Source: Fen-178 sp049516835 (GTDB lineage Bacteria > Acidobacteriota > Terriglobia > Bryobacterales > Bryobacteraceae). From it: a stretch of 29,588 nt of DNA. The number at the start of each line of letters is the position of its first letter. Positions within the stretch are counted from its first letter, which is position 1. Position numbers and translations under genes: made by a program. Positions 19,259 through 26,907 of the stretch are shown one piece after another. The stretch is from contig JBEKSR010000076.1 in NCBI GenBank assembly GCA_049516835.1, positions 1 to 29,588 of the forward strand, written 5' to 3'. The notes below the pieces were generated by a model. It worked only from the letters and a program-made list of their open reading frames with translations. It ran no database searches and was not told the DNA's origin.

Positions 19259-22003
19259 CTATTCATGCCGCAAGGCTTGAATCGGGTCGATCATGCTGGC
19301 GCGCCGCGCGGGCACGAGAGCCGCGCCCGCGGCTACCGCCGCCAGAGTGATTGACGCAACCGCCGCCGTGCCAAAGTCGGCGGCCACCACGCCGAAGAGT
19401 TGTGACGACACGTACCGGCTCAGTAAGTAAGCGCACGGGATTCCCAGCGCGAGCCCGATTCCCAGCAGGCCGAACGCGTCTTTCATGACCATCCAGAGCA
19501 GGGCGCCCTGCCGCGCGCCGAGTGCCATGCGCAAGCCGATCTCCCTCGTCCGGCGCGCCACCGTCAAGGCCATCACGCCGTAGAGACCGACGGCCGCCAG
19601 GAGCGTCGCCAACACTCCAAAAGCCGCCGAGAGCGCCGCGGTCAAACGCTCGGTGCCGAGCGTTTCGTCGAGTTGGTCCTCAAGCGTCTTCATCTCATAG
19701 ATCGGCATCGTCGCGTCCAGTTCCCGGACCTTTCGGCGCAGCGCGGCAAACACGCGGCCGGAATCGGCGGACGTGCGCACGTAGAACGCCGTACCGACTG
19801 GCTGATTCATTTGGGGGAACGAAAAGAAAACCTGGCGGCGCACCCCTTCCCGTGGACCATCGTATAGCGAGTCCTCGACCACGCCCACGATCTCGATGCC
19901 CGCGATCTCGAGGTCGGGCCTCGACCGCGGGCCGACGTCCAATGTGATGCGCCGTCCGATGGGACTCCGGTTTCCGAAGAAATGGCTGGCGAATTTGCGG
20001 TTGACGATGGCCACCTTGGGCCGGCCATCGACATCGCCGTCCTCGAAGTCGCGGCCTTCCAGTAACGGCACCCCCATGGTTCGCCAGTAGCCGGACGAGA
20101 GGCCGTTGACCCAAGTCTGGGTATCGGGATCTTCAGCCCGTTGGCCCTCTACCAACACGTCCCAGTCCGCTTCACGGCCGCTCAGGAGCGATACCCATGC
20201 ATAGCCGGCCGACTTGACCTCCGGCAATGACCGGACGTTCTCCAGCACTTGCTGGTAGAAGGCCTTCAAGCGCGGCAGCGAATAGCCGCTGCGCGCCGGA
20301 TCTATCTGGAAGGTGACGATCTTGCCGATGTCGCGGAATCCCGAGTTCATCTCTTTCAGATTGAGCAGCGTCTTGACGAACAGCAGGGCGCCGGCGACCA
20401 ACAGGAATGAGAACGCCACTTGCGCCGTCACCAGGCTCTTCCGCAGTCTCACCGAACCGCGGTTTCCGCCAACCGAACCCGCGGCGTCCTTCAGCGTGCT
20501 CCACAGATCGACCTTCAGGGCTTGCCAGGCCGGCGCCAGGCCGAACAGGAGGGCCGTGGCGATCGCCAGCGCGGCGTTGAAAGCCAGGATGCGCCAATCC
20601 GGCTCGGCCCGCAGCGTAGCTAACATTCCGTTGGCGGGCAGGAAGCCAAGTAATCCGCGTACCATCGCCTCGGAAAGCAGCAGGCCCATCGCTCCACCCA
20701 TCACGGCCAGCACGGCGCTCTCCATCAACAATTGCCTCAGAAGCTGTCCGCGCGATGCGCCAATCGCCAATCGCATGGCCAGCTCTTTCTGCCGCGCGGC
20801 CGCGCGTGCGATCAACAGGCTCGCCACGTTGAAGCATGCGATGAGAAGCACCACGCCCACCATCGACATCAGCACCACCAGGGCCGTCGAGTAGCTTCTC
20901 CGCAAGTCCGAGTAGCCGTTGGCCGCCGACTCCGTCAGTACCTTCCTGGCCAGAAACCGGTCGCGGTCGCGCTGGGGTGCGTCGCGAAGGGCGGGGCTTT
21001 CCAGTTCGGTGCGCAGAATCCCGCTCAACAGCGGCTGCAACGAGGCCTGCGCCGACTGCATCGTGTAGCCGGGTTTCCGGCGCGCGAAAATCTGGATCCA
21101 TTGCCTGCGCCGATCGCCCAGGCCGTCGGAGGCAGGCGTCATGAGCGGCTTCATCTGGATCGGAATCCGGATTTGCGGCGAGCGCGCCGGGTCGATGCCG
21201 GAAAATCCCGCCGCCGACACCCCCACAATGACCATCGGATAGTTGTTGACCAGGATCTTCTGCCCGATCACGCCGGCATCCGCCCCAAAACGCGCCACCC
21301 AATATTGATGGCTCAGTACGACCACGGGGTGACCCTTGTAGACGCGGTCATCCTCTTCGGGCGAAAACACCCGCCCCAGCGCCGGCCCGATCCCCAGCGC
21401 CTGAAAGTAGTTCCCGGAGACCAGTTCACCAGTGACTCGCTCCGTCTGGTTTCCCAGGCTGATCGAGAGCGGCGTGTAGTAACGGCAGAAGACGTACGAG
21501 AAAGCCGGCGCCCGCTGTTGGAAATCCTGGTACATCGGGTAGGACGACGCCCTCGAACCCTGGTTGCTGCCCAGGTTGGGCCCGGTGGTCCAGATCATCT
21601 GCAGTTGCTCGGGATGCGCCACGGGAAGCCGCCGCAGCATCAACTGATCGAGCAGCGTGAAGATCGCGGTGTTCGCGCCAATGCCCAGCGCCAGCGACAG
21701 CACCGCAACCACGGTGAAAGCCGGACTGCGCGAGAGGAGTCGCAAGGTGTGATGCAGATCCCGTATCGCCGTCTCCACCACCGGAAGCCCGCGCCGATCG
21801 CGGCAGGCTTCTTTGGCCGTCTCCACGCCGCCCGATTTCAGAAGCGCGTTGCGGCGGGCCTGGCCCGGCGTCATCCCCGAGCGGAGGTTGTCCTCGATCT
21901 GCATTGCCACGTGGCTCGCCAGCTCCTCCGCCAGTTCACGATCTTTGCGCTCCTTCCCAAATAGACCTACCAGCCGGAACAGGAAGGCGCGAACGACTCT
22001 CAT
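19259..22003 (-). CDS. Orphan MacB/FtsX-type ABC permease (acidobacterial duplicated orphan permease type)
   Basis: A 914-residue inner-membrane protein. It begins with a cytoplasmic helical domain (ELAEELASHVAMQIEDNLRS, MTPGQARRNALLKSGG) typical of this Acidobacteria group. The first membrane helix is at about 96-117 (FTVVAVLSLALGIGANTAIF), followed by a MacB-like periplasmic domain, an FtsX domain (VVLMSMVGVVLLIACFNVAS, KELAMRLAIGASRGQLLRQL), a second periplasmic domain and a second FtsX domain (RTREIGLRMALGARQG, VPARRASMIDPIQALRHE). Two FtsX units in one chain and no ATPase gene alongside define the family; the function is unknown, perhaps peptide or drug export or envelope stress. The start at 22003 is chosen because GGAGGG stands just before it and because its ATG overlaps the TGA of padR. 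An upstream in-frame start at 22060 would lie inside padR. Confidence 0.9.
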   Translation of the reverse strand: MRVVRAFLFRLVGLFGKERKDRELAEELASHVAMQIEDNLRSGMTPGQARRNALLKSGGVETAKEACRDRRGLPVVETAIRDLHHTLRLLSRSPAFTVVAVLSLALGIGANTAIFTLLDQLMLRRLPVAHPEQLQMIWTTGPNLGSNQGSRASSYPMYQDFQQRAPAFSYVFCRYYTPLSISLGNQTERVTGELVSGNYFQALGIGPALGRVFSPEEDDRVYKGHPVVVLSHQYWVARFGADAGVIGQKILVNNYPMVIVGVSAAGFSGIDPARSPQIRIPIQMKPLMTPASDGLGDRRRQWIQIFARRKPGYTMQSAQASLQPLLSGILRTELESPALRDAPQRDRDRFLARKVLTESAANGYSDLRRSYSTALVVLMSMVGVVLLIACFNVASLLIARAAARQKELAMRLAIGASRGQLLRQLLMESAVLAVMGGAMGLLLSEAMVRGLLGFLPANGMLATLRAEPDWRILAFNAALAIATALLFGLAPAWQALKVDLWSTLKDAAGSVGGNRGSVRLRKSLVTAQVAFSFLLVAGALLFVKTLLNLKEMNSGFRDIGKIVTFQIDPARSGYSLPRLKAFYQQVLENVRSLPEVKSAGYAWVSLLSGREADWDVLVEGQRAEDPDTQTWVNGLSSGYWRTMGVPLLEGRDFEDGDVDGRPKVAIVNRKFASHFFGNRSPIGRRITLDVGPRSRPDLEIAGIEIVGVVEDSLYDGPREGVRRQVFFSFPQMNQPVGTAFYVRTSADSGRVFAALRRKVRELDATMPIYEMKTLEDQLDETLGTERLTAALSAAFGVLATLLAAVGLYGVMALTVARRTREIGLRMALGARQGALLWMVMKDAFGLLGIGLALGIPCAYLLSRYVSSQLFGVVAADFGTAAVASITLAAVAAGAALVPARRASMIDPIQALRHE

Positions 22004-22344
22004 GAGCCCTCCTCGGATGGCGAAAAGAACCGGGCGATGATGCCGGTCGTGCGGTCCCATTCCCGCGCTTCTTTCCCGAGTTGCTTCCTCCCCGCACGTG
22101 TCAGGGTGTAGTACTTTGCCCTGCGATTATTGTCCGAAATGCCCCATTCCGCGGAAATGAACCCTTCCTGTTCCAGTTTCAGGAGAGATGGATAGAGCGT
22201 CCCGTACCGTACCTCGAGCTGGTCTCCGCTGGTCTGCTCGATACGCCGGGCGATGCCGTATCCGTGGAGCGGTCCCAGAGTATCCAGCGTCTTCAGCACC
22301 ATCAGAGCGAGGGTGCCCTGCCAGACATCCGCTTTCTCATCCAT
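22000..22344 (-). CDS. PadR family transcriptional regulator
   Basis: A 114-residue winged-helix repressor. VWQGTLALMVLKTLDTLGPL, HGYGIARRIEQTSGDQLEVR, YGTLYPSLLKLEQEGFISAE and RRAKYYTLTRAGRKQL are the standard PadR helix-turn-helix, recognition-helix (YPSL) and wing. The C-terminal dimerisation part is short, as in the group linked to orphan permeases. ATG at 22344 is chosen because GGAG lies 5 nt upstream, rather than an in-frame start at 22380. Its stop overlaps the permease start (ATGA), so the two genes are co-transcribed and it very probably controls the permease and itself. A possible -10 box, TATACT, lies on the minus strand at about 22366-22371. Confidence 0.9.
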   Translation of the reverse strand: MDEKADVWQGTLALMVLKTLDTLGPLHGYGIARRIEQTSGDQLEVRYGTLYPSLLKLEQEGFISAEWGISDNNRRAKYYTLTRAGRKQLGKEAREWDRTTGIIARFFSPSEEGS

Positions 22345-22365
22345 GAACACTCCTATTGGATTCCA

Positions 22366-22371
22366 GTATAA
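22366..22371 (-). promoter_or_regulatory. Possible -10 box for padR
   Basis: On the minus strand TATACT lies about 20 nt before the padR start, in an AT-richer patch of the 69-bp gap. The -35 region is weak. Because PadR proteins usually repress their own promoter, an operator is expected here, but I see no clean dyad. Confidence 0.35.
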
Positions 22372-22413
22372 GAGTGCCACATCTCTAGTTGGAAAGCAAT
22401 AGGAGCCAGATGA

Positions 22414-23529
22414 TCATCTCCAGGAGATTCTTTCTCCCCCGCTTAGCACCAGACCGAGGATCTCGGGGCTGGCCCGGTCGAACTCCACAGGCGCCAACTT
22501 CCCGTCATAGAGCTTGTACACCTTGAGATCCGGCGGGACGTGGTCGAGGTGTATCGCCGCGCGGACGGTCGATCCCACCGGAACCGTGGTTTCGCTGCCG
22601 TTCACGGTGATCGCCAGGAACGGGTTCAGCGCCACGCGTTTGGGAATCACCACGCACGCCTGGCTGGGAACCTGGGCGCACAAGGCGGGGTCGGAGTTGA
22701 ACACCTGCGTTTGGCGGTCCAGCTCGGCGCGCGTGGGAGCGGCCAGCACCACTTCCACCACCTCTCCCTGGTCGGCCTTGTAGAACAGCCGGTAGTAAGC
22801 CGCTTGCGGCCCGAACTTCAGGTAATTGGTGGCGGGAGCGGCGGCGGGCTCGACCCTGCCTTGAATGTGCTTCTCGGCGGAGAGCGGGGTGATGGCGAAT
22901 CCGATCTGACCGGCTTTCGGCTGGATCGCGTACCAGGCGGTTTCGTATCCCACCAGATTGGACGTGGATTTCAGGGTCAGAGTGAGACGGTTGCCCTCGC
23001 CGGTCAGGTTGGACGTATCCAGAATCGGCGCATCGGCCGGGGTTCCTTCGCGCAGGATCGGGCTGACTACCTGGAGCCGCGTCTCGGGACCCAGATCGAC
23101 ATAACCGGTTTGCCGGTCGTCCGCGTGCAAAAGCCGCCAGGCCGCGCGCGGGTCCAGCGGAAGCGATTCGGCAATACGCGCGGCCAGTTTCAGGCCTTCG
23201 CCGGCGGCGATGCAGCCCTGCGATTCAGCTTGAGCGGTCCAGGCGCTCAGCCACCCCGGCGGTTGTTTAAGCAGCCGGTCGCGAGTGACGGTGACGCGTA
23301 CGCGCCCCTTGCGGGACTGGATGGCGATGGCGCCTTCCGCCGGGGCGCAGGAACCACGGCCGGGGGCGATATCGGCGGTGAAAATGCGCTGCCCGACATC
23401 CGGTTTCGAGACGCCCGGCGGAATCAGGACGCTACCGGCATTTTGTTTGACCAGGCGATACGTCTGGCGGACGGCGCATCCGCTGGTGACCATCGACAGA
23501 AGCAGGCTGGCCGCGAGAACCCGGGACAT
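22414..23529 (-). CDS. Lipoprotein of unknown function
   Basis: A 371-residue protein with a lipoprotein signal peptide (VLAASLLLSMVTSGC, Cys18 as the lipidation site), so it is probably anchored in the outer or inner membrane facing the periplasm. I do not recognise the family. The mature part is rich in beta-strand patterns and has several paired Cys (SCAPAEG, GCIAAGEG, CAQVPSQACVVIP). The segment FLAITVNGSETTVPVGSTVR looks like a small beta-grasp or SLBB-like module, which is only a suggestion. No ribosome binding site is obvious before the ATG at 23529. It lies upstream of padR on the same strand with a 69-bp gap that holds a likely padR promoter, so the link to the permease is weak. Could be part of cell-envelope assembly. 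Confidence 0.7.
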   Translation of the reverse strand: MSRVLAASLLLSMVTSGCAVRQTYRLVKQNAGSVLIPPGVSKPDVGQRIFTADIAPGRGSCAPAEGAIAIQSRKGRVRVTVTRDRLLKQPPGWLSAWTAQAESQGCIAAGEGLKLAARIAESLPLDPRAAWRLLHADDRQTGYVDLGPETRLQVVSPILREGTPADAPILDTSNLTGEGNRLTLTLKSTSNLVGYETAWYAIQPKAGQIGFAITPLSAEKHIQGRVEPAAAPATNYLKFGPQAAYYRLFYKADQGEVVEVVLAAPTRAELDRQTQVFNSDPALCAQVPSQACVVIPKRVALNPFLAITVNGSETTVPVGSTVRAAIHLDHVPPDLKVYKLYDGKLAPVEFDRASPEILGLVLSGGERISWR

Positions 23530-23542
23530 GCTGAAAATTTAG

Positions 23543-23650
23543 CACATCGCCGGCGGCGACGGAATCGTCAGTACCGAGCGTCTGAAGAAGGAACGCCGCT
23601 ACAGCCTGGACCGCGTGCTCCGCGAGAATGGATGCAAACTGGAGCGTTGA
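23543..23650 (+). pseudogene. Possible C-terminal remnant of an unidentified gene
   Basis: Directly after a TAG at 23540-23542 the plus strand reads GGDGIVSTERLKKERRYSLD, then RVLRENGCKLER and TGA. The amphipathic, charged composition looks protein-like and differs from the shadow frames around it, but the rest of the gene is absent: the upstream sequence is the lipoprotein gene on the other strand. Family unknown. It may be chance. Confidence 0.25.
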
Positions 23651-23749
23651 ATTCACCGCTTCCGCCTGGTTTACTACGGGACCACGCAAAAATAACGTCA
23701 CATTTGGCTACTTGGCCCCGTGGCGCAGGCACTCGTGCCCAATGCCGAA

Positions 23750-23843
23750 ACTTGTGGGGCAGGCTTTTCAGCCTGCGGACCCGCTTTCCAGCGGGTCCAG
23801 CCGGCCGGAAGGCCGGCTTGCGGGCAGGATTGCCCGCCCCACG
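23750..23843. repeat. Dispersed multi-hairpin repeat, copy 1
   Basis: Four hairpins stand in a row: GCAGGCT/AGCCTGC (23759-23776), GGACCCGCT/AGCGGGTCC (23777-23798), CCGGCC/GGCCGG (23801-23816) and GCGGGCA/TGCCCGC (23820-23837). The outer ends GTGGGGC (23754-23760) and GCCCCAC (23836-23842) are also complementary, giving a closed cruciform or cloverleaf shape. A second copy is at 28866-28936 with the first two hairpins nearly identical. Elements of this kind, often mistranslated as VGQAFQPAD, are scattered in intergenic DNA of related genomes (from memory). The remainder of the 329-bp gap (23530-23858) holds only the small remnant at 23543-23650. Confidence 0.8.
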
Positions 23844-23858
23844 GGGAAGGCTGACACC

Positions 23859-24257
23859 TCACTGGAACTCCATCAACTCCACCGGAGCGCCGTTATCGAC
23901 GATCATCGCCACCCTGACTCCCTCGGACGGGCGGTTCGGTGCGATCAGGATTTCCCTCCCTTCGAGCGCCGCTTCCAGATCATCCACTTCAAAAGCGACG
24001 TGCGGCACGGACTTGACGATCTCGGGCAAAGGCGAATCCGCGTCGAAGCGCATCCACTGAATGCCGTAAGGACTGGACTCAAATCCCGACACATACATCT
24101 TGAAGTCCTTCAAATACCGTTCCCCGGCGCGCCGCGTCTTGGTTGGAATGCCAATGTGGTGGAATCGCCAGCCTGCCGCTATCGCCGAGGGCGCCTCGCG
24201 ATCCCGCCGCCCGGAGATTGGCATAGGATCGCTATCTGCCGGTGTGTCGGTGCTCAA
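23859..24257 (-). CDS. VOC (glyoxalase/bleomycin resistance fold) family protein
   Basis: A 132-residue protein with one vicinal-oxygen-chelate module: WRFHHIGIPT (first metal-site His), PYGIQWMRFD, VPHVAFEVDDLEAALEGREI (second His) and MIVDNGAPVELMEF (metal-site Glu). The pattern His-His-Glu suits a metal-dependent lyase, isomerase or dioxygenase-like enzyme that works as a dimer, but the substrate cannot be told. The start is TTG 24257, because AGGAGAG lies about 5 nt upstream; an in-frame ATG at 24224 is the alternative. The first 29 residues are polar and precede the domain. It is divergent from argC, with a shared 80-bp control region and a possible -10 (TACAAT) on its own strand. Confidence 0.8.
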   Translation of the reverse strand: MSTDTPADSDPMPISGRRDREAPSAIAAGWRFHHIGIPTKTRRAGERYLKDFKMYVSGFESSPYGIQWMRFDADSPLPEIVKSVPHVAFEVDDLEAALEGREILIAPNRPSEGVRVAMIVDNGAPVELMEFQ

Positions 24258-24301
24258 GATTCTCTCCTGTTCATTGTAATCGCACCCGCGCCACGCTTTG
24301 T

Positions 24302-24328
24302 GGTATATTTATTCGTAGGGATGAATAA
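24302..24328 (+). promoter_or_regulatory. argC promoter: extended -10 box and inverted repeat
   Basis: TGGTATATT at 24302-24309 (TG-n-TATATT) is a good extended -10 element in a short AT-rich patch. TTATTC (24309-24314) and GAATAA (24323-24328) form a 6-bp inverted repeat with an 8-nt spacer just downstream, at the expected transcription start. TGAATAATCA also resembles half of an ArgR box, so arginine-responsive repression is possible but unproven. Confidence 0.4.
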
Positions 24329-24341
24329 TCAAACAAGATGA
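24321..24341 (+). CDS. Possible six-codon leader peptide MNNQTR overlapping argC
   Basis: ATG AAT AAT CAA ACA AGA TGA reads as a six-residue peptide whose last sense codon is the rare Arg codon AGA and whose TGA overlaps the argC ATG by the ATGA arrangement. TAGGG stands immediately before the ATG; with a transcript starting at the extended -10 box the mini-ORF would be near-leaderless. argC itself has no good ribosome binding site, so coupling to this ORF is a possibility. Chance occurrence cannot be excluded. Confidence 0.3.
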   Translation: MNNQTR

Positions 24342-25345
24342 AGCTTACAGTCGGAATTGTCGGCTATCGCGGCTATGCCGGGGCGGAACTCGTCCGTATC
24401 CTGGAACGCCACCCTCACGTCCAGCCGCTCCTGCGGTCGGACCTCGACGACCACGACTACGCCGCCTCTATCCGCCGCGCCCCAGGGCCGCCTCGCTTGC
24501 CGTGCGACCCCAAGACCGTTCGCGCCGAGGGAGCTGTGTTGGTTTTCCTGGCTACTCCGCAGGGGGCGTCCATGGAGCTGACGCCTGCCATGCTGGAGGC
24601 AGGCGCACGAGTGGTGGACCTCAGCGCGGCGTTCCGGTTCCGCACCCCGGAGACTTACACGGCCTGGTACAACGAGCCGCATACCCAGCCTGGCCTGCTG
24701 GCGGAGGCCGTCTATGGACTGCCGGAGTGCTGCCGCGGGCGCATTCCGGCGGCGCGGCTGGTCGCCAACCCGGGCTGCTACCCGACGGCCGCCAACCTCG
24801 CCATCCGGCCTCTCGTCGAGGCCGGGGTGGTCGACCGCGCTGCGGGGATCGTCTGCGACGCCAAGTCGGGCGTCAGCGGCGCCGGGCGCAAGCCCAGTCT
24901 TAAAACCAGCTTCTGCGAAATCACGGAGAACTTCTCGGCGTACTCCATCTTTAAGCACCGCCATGTTCCGGAGGTGCTCGAAATCAGCGGCCTCGAGGAA
25001 GCAGAGTTCAGCTTCACCGCGCAGCTCCTGCCGCTCTACCGCGGCATTTTGGAAACCATCTACTTCCGGGCGGTGGGTATCGCCAGCGCCGAAGAACTGC
25101 TCGCCGTCTACCAGAAGCGGTACGCCGGCGAGCCGTTCATCCGGCTGTACAATCCGGGCCACATGCCCGACCTGCGCGGCGTGGCGCTGACCAACTTCTG
25201 CGACATCGGGGTCGCGTTGGACGCCAGGACCGGGCGCGCGATGGTGGTGAGCGCCATCGACAATCTGGTCAAGGGCGCGGCCGGCCAGGCGGTCCAGAAC
25301 ATGAACCTCATGCTCGGACGTCCCGAAACTGAGGGCTTGCTGTGA
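24338..25345 (+). CDS. argC: N-acetyl-gamma-glutamyl-phosphate reductase
   Basis: A 335-residue enzyme of arginine biosynthesis that reduces N-acetylglutamyl-5-phosphate to the semialdehyde with NADPH in the cytoplasm. The Rossmann start VGIVGYRGYAGAELVRIL carries the family GYxGxE motif. FLATPQGASMEL and VVDLSAAFRF precede the active site Cys147 in ANPGCYPTAA. KSGVSGAGRKPSLKTSF and FKHRHVPEV hold the substrate-binding and catalytic His residues, and VVSAIDNLVKGAAGQAVQNM is the conserved C-terminal helix. Length is normal. The ATG is poorly served by a ribosome binding site and overlaps the possible leader peptide. Its TGA overlaps the argB GTG (GTGA), so the genes are translationally coupled. 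Confidence 0.95.
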   Translation: MKLTVGIVGYRGYAGAELVRILERHPHVQPLLRSDLDDHDYAASIRRAPGPPRLPCDPKTVRAEGAVLVFLATPQGASMELTPAMLEAGARVVDLSAAFRFRTPETYTAWYNEPHTQPGLLAEAVYGLPECCRGRIPAARLVANPGCYPTAANLAIRPLVEAGVVDRAAGIVCDAKSGVSGAGRKPSLKTSFCEITENFSAYSIFKHRHVPEVLEISGLEEAEFSFTAQLLPLYRGILETIYFRAVGIASAEELLAVYQKRYAGEPFIRLYNPGHMPDLRGVALTNFCDIGVALDARTGRAMVVSAIDNLVKGAAGQAVQNMNLMLGRPETEGLL

Positions 25346-26130
25346 GGGTCCTGGTCAAGCTCGGCGGCACGCTGCTCCATAGCGCGGAATCCCGTGAGCG
25401 CCTGGCGGCGCAGATCGCGGCGGCCCGCAAACGCGGAGTCGAGATGGTGGTGGTGCATGGCGGCGGAAAGCAGATGACGCGGTACCTCGCCGGCCGCGGC
25501 ATCGAAAGCCGCTTTGTCGGCGGGCTGCGGGTCACCAATCCCGAAACGCTGGACGCCGTGCTGAAGGTCTTCGCGGGCAGCGTCAATCATGAGCTGGTGG
25601 CCAGCCTCAACCGCGCCGGGGCGCTCGCCGTGGGACTTTCCGGCATCGACGCGTTCCTGGTGGAAGCCGAGCAACTGGACCCGGCGCTGGGCGCCGTGGG
25701 GCGCGTGACCGCATCGAACCCCGCGCTGCTCGAGCTTCTGACGGCCAACGGCTACCTGCCCGTGGTAGCCTGCGTGGCCGGCGGCCGGCAGGGGCAGATC
25801 TACAACGTGAACGCCGATCAGATGGCGGCGGCCTGCGCGGCGGCCTTTGGCGCACGCCAACTCATCTTTCTGACCGATGTGCAAGGCGTGCTCGATGGCG
25901 CCGGGCGCGTGCGGCCGGTGCTGACCGCGGCCGAGAGCCGGGGTTTGATCGCGGACGGCGTGGCCACCGGCGGCATGCAGGCCAAACTCGAAGCCGCGCT
26001 GGCCGCCCTCGCCGGCGGCGTCGAGCAGGTGCGGATTGCCCCGGGCGCCGCCGAAGCCGTGCTCGAGCGCGTTCTGGCGGGTGGCGGCATCGGCACCCGC
26101 ATGGCGCTGGGCGAGGCGCCCGCGGCATGA
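25342..26130 (+). CDS. argB: Acetylglutamate kinase
   Basis: A 262-residue amino-acid kinase that phosphorylates N-acetylglutamate. Visible motifs: VKLGGTLL (Lys6, ATP phosphates), VVHGGGKQM, the substrate loop with GLRVTNPETLD, GQIYNVNADQMAA (the conserved NVNAD), LTDVQGVLD (catalytic Asp) and GGMQAKLEAAL (second catalytic Lys). The chain starts directly at the first beta strand, with no N-terminal extension helix of the sort that makes arginine-inhibited hexamers, so it is probably not feedback-inhibited by arginine, like the E. coli enzyme (inference). It starts at GTG overlapping the argC stop, and its TGA overlaps the ATG of the acetyltransferase gene. Confidence 0.94.
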   Translation: MRVLVKLGGTLLHSAESRERLAAQIAAARKRGVEMVVVHGGGKQMTRYLAGRGIESRFVGGLRVTNPETLDAVLKVFAGSVNHELVASLNRAGALAVGLSGIDAFLVEAEQLDPALGAVGRVTASNPALLELLTANGYLPVVACVAGGRQGQIYNVNADQMAAACAAAFGARQLIFLTDVQGVLDGAGRVRPVLTAAESRGLIADGVATGGMQAKLEAALAALAGGVEQVRIAPGAAEAVLERVLAGGGIGTRMALGEAPAA

Positions 26131-26756
26131 TCAGCGGGCTGCGCGCGGACGCTTTCGTGGAAGCTCCCACCGCCAAGGGGCGCCTCGTGGTCCGCAAGGC
26201 GGTGATGCACGATATCCCGCCGATCCTCGACCTGATCAACGGGTATGCGGCCAAGGGCCTCATGCTGCCGCGCACGGAATTCGAGGTGTCCGAGGCCATT
26301 CGCGACTTCACCGTCGTCATGCTCTTGGGGCCGCCCTGCCAAGGGCTCGGCGACGAATTGCTGGGCTGCGGCGCGCTGCATTTCTACAGTCCCACGCTGG
26401 GCGAAATCCGCTCCCTGGCGGTCCACGAGCGGGCCAAGACGCATGGCGTGGGCCGCAAGCTGGTGGAAGCGCTCGTCGAGGAAGCCCAGGAATATGAACT
26501 CGAGGCCGTGTTCGCCTTCACCTACGTCGTCGAGTTCTTCCGGAAGGTAGGATTCCACGAAGTCGAGCGCGGCGCGCTTCCCTTGAAGGCCTGGAAGGAC
26601 TGCGTGCGTTGCCCCAAATTCCAGGCCTGCGATGAGATCGCCGTGCTGCGATTCCTGCGGCTGGAGCATGGTGCCGAAACGCAGCCGCTCTGGGGTCAAG
26701 CGCTCGGCTCGTCCGACGACCAACTCATTCAGATCCCCACACCGCGCAACCTATAG
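26127..26756 (+). CDS. Short-form N-acetylglutamate synthase (GNAT acetyltransferase)
   Basis: A 209-residue GNAT-fold acetyltransferase that would make N-acetylglutamate from glutamate and acetyl-CoA, the first step of the pathway. It shows RKAVMHDIPPILDLINGYAA, GCGALHFYSPTLGEIRSLAV (the central beta strands), HGVGRKLVEALVEEAQ (acetyl-CoA pyrophosphate loop, a G-V-G-R-K variant) and FFRKVGFHEV. The tail CVRCPKFQACDE with three Cys is typical of the short NAGS class. It lacks the kinase-like domain of long ArgA, and so also lacks the usual arginine allosteric site in that domain. The 4-nt overlap with argB and the position behind argC-argB support the role strongly. No argJ lies in the window, in line with a linear or separately completed pathway. 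The symbol argA could be used loosely. Confidence 0.82.
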   Translation: MISGLRADAFVEAPTAKGRLVVRKAVMHDIPPILDLINGYAAKGLMLPRTEFEVSEAIRDFTVVMLLGPPCQGLGDELLGCGALHFYSPTLGEIRSLAVHERAKTHGVGRKLVEALVEEAQEYELEAVFAFTYVVEFFRKVGFHEVERGALPLKAWKDCVRCPKFQACDEIAVLRFLRLEHGAETQPLWGQALGSSDDQLIQIPTPRNL

Positions 26757-26844
26757 AATACAATACCCCCATAGGGGACATCTTTCATTCCCCGCAAAAG
26801 AGCGCTGAAAAAATCCACGCCCTCTGAACATTCGGATGTAGAAT

Positions 26845-26873
26845 TTGCTTTTGCGATAGAGAAGTCTTAAAAT
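26845..26873 (+). promoter_or_regulatory. Sigma-70-like promoter for the molybdopterin-binding gene
   Basis: TTGCTT (26845-26850) and TAAAAT (26868-26873) are separated by exactly 17 bp, in an AT-rich stretch that stands out from the surrounding DNA. The start codon lies 34 nt downstream. GTGAGG at 26897-26902 is the ribosome binding site. Confidence 0.6.
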
Positions 26874-26907
26874 CTGGTACTTTGATCCTACTTCTTGTGA
26901 GGCATGC

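Noticed and set aside
20732..21964. Plus-strand open frame of 410 codons across the permease gene
   Set aside because: Arg/His/Gln-rich shadow of the permease reading frame, no recognisable motif.
23759..23837. CRISPR-like array
   Set aside because: The repeats are four different hairpins with no uniform repeat and spacer lengths, and no cas genes are near.
23628..24341. Plus-strand open frame of 237 codons over the repeat and the VOC gene
   Set aside because: It is the mirror of the VOC gene plus a translation of the hairpin repeat (VGQAFQPAD), a known kind of false protein; no start signal.
26757..26780. Terminator after the arginine operon (CCCCC ATA GGGG)
   Set aside because: The arms leave only a 3-nt loop, the stem is 4-5 bp and there is no T tract directly after it.
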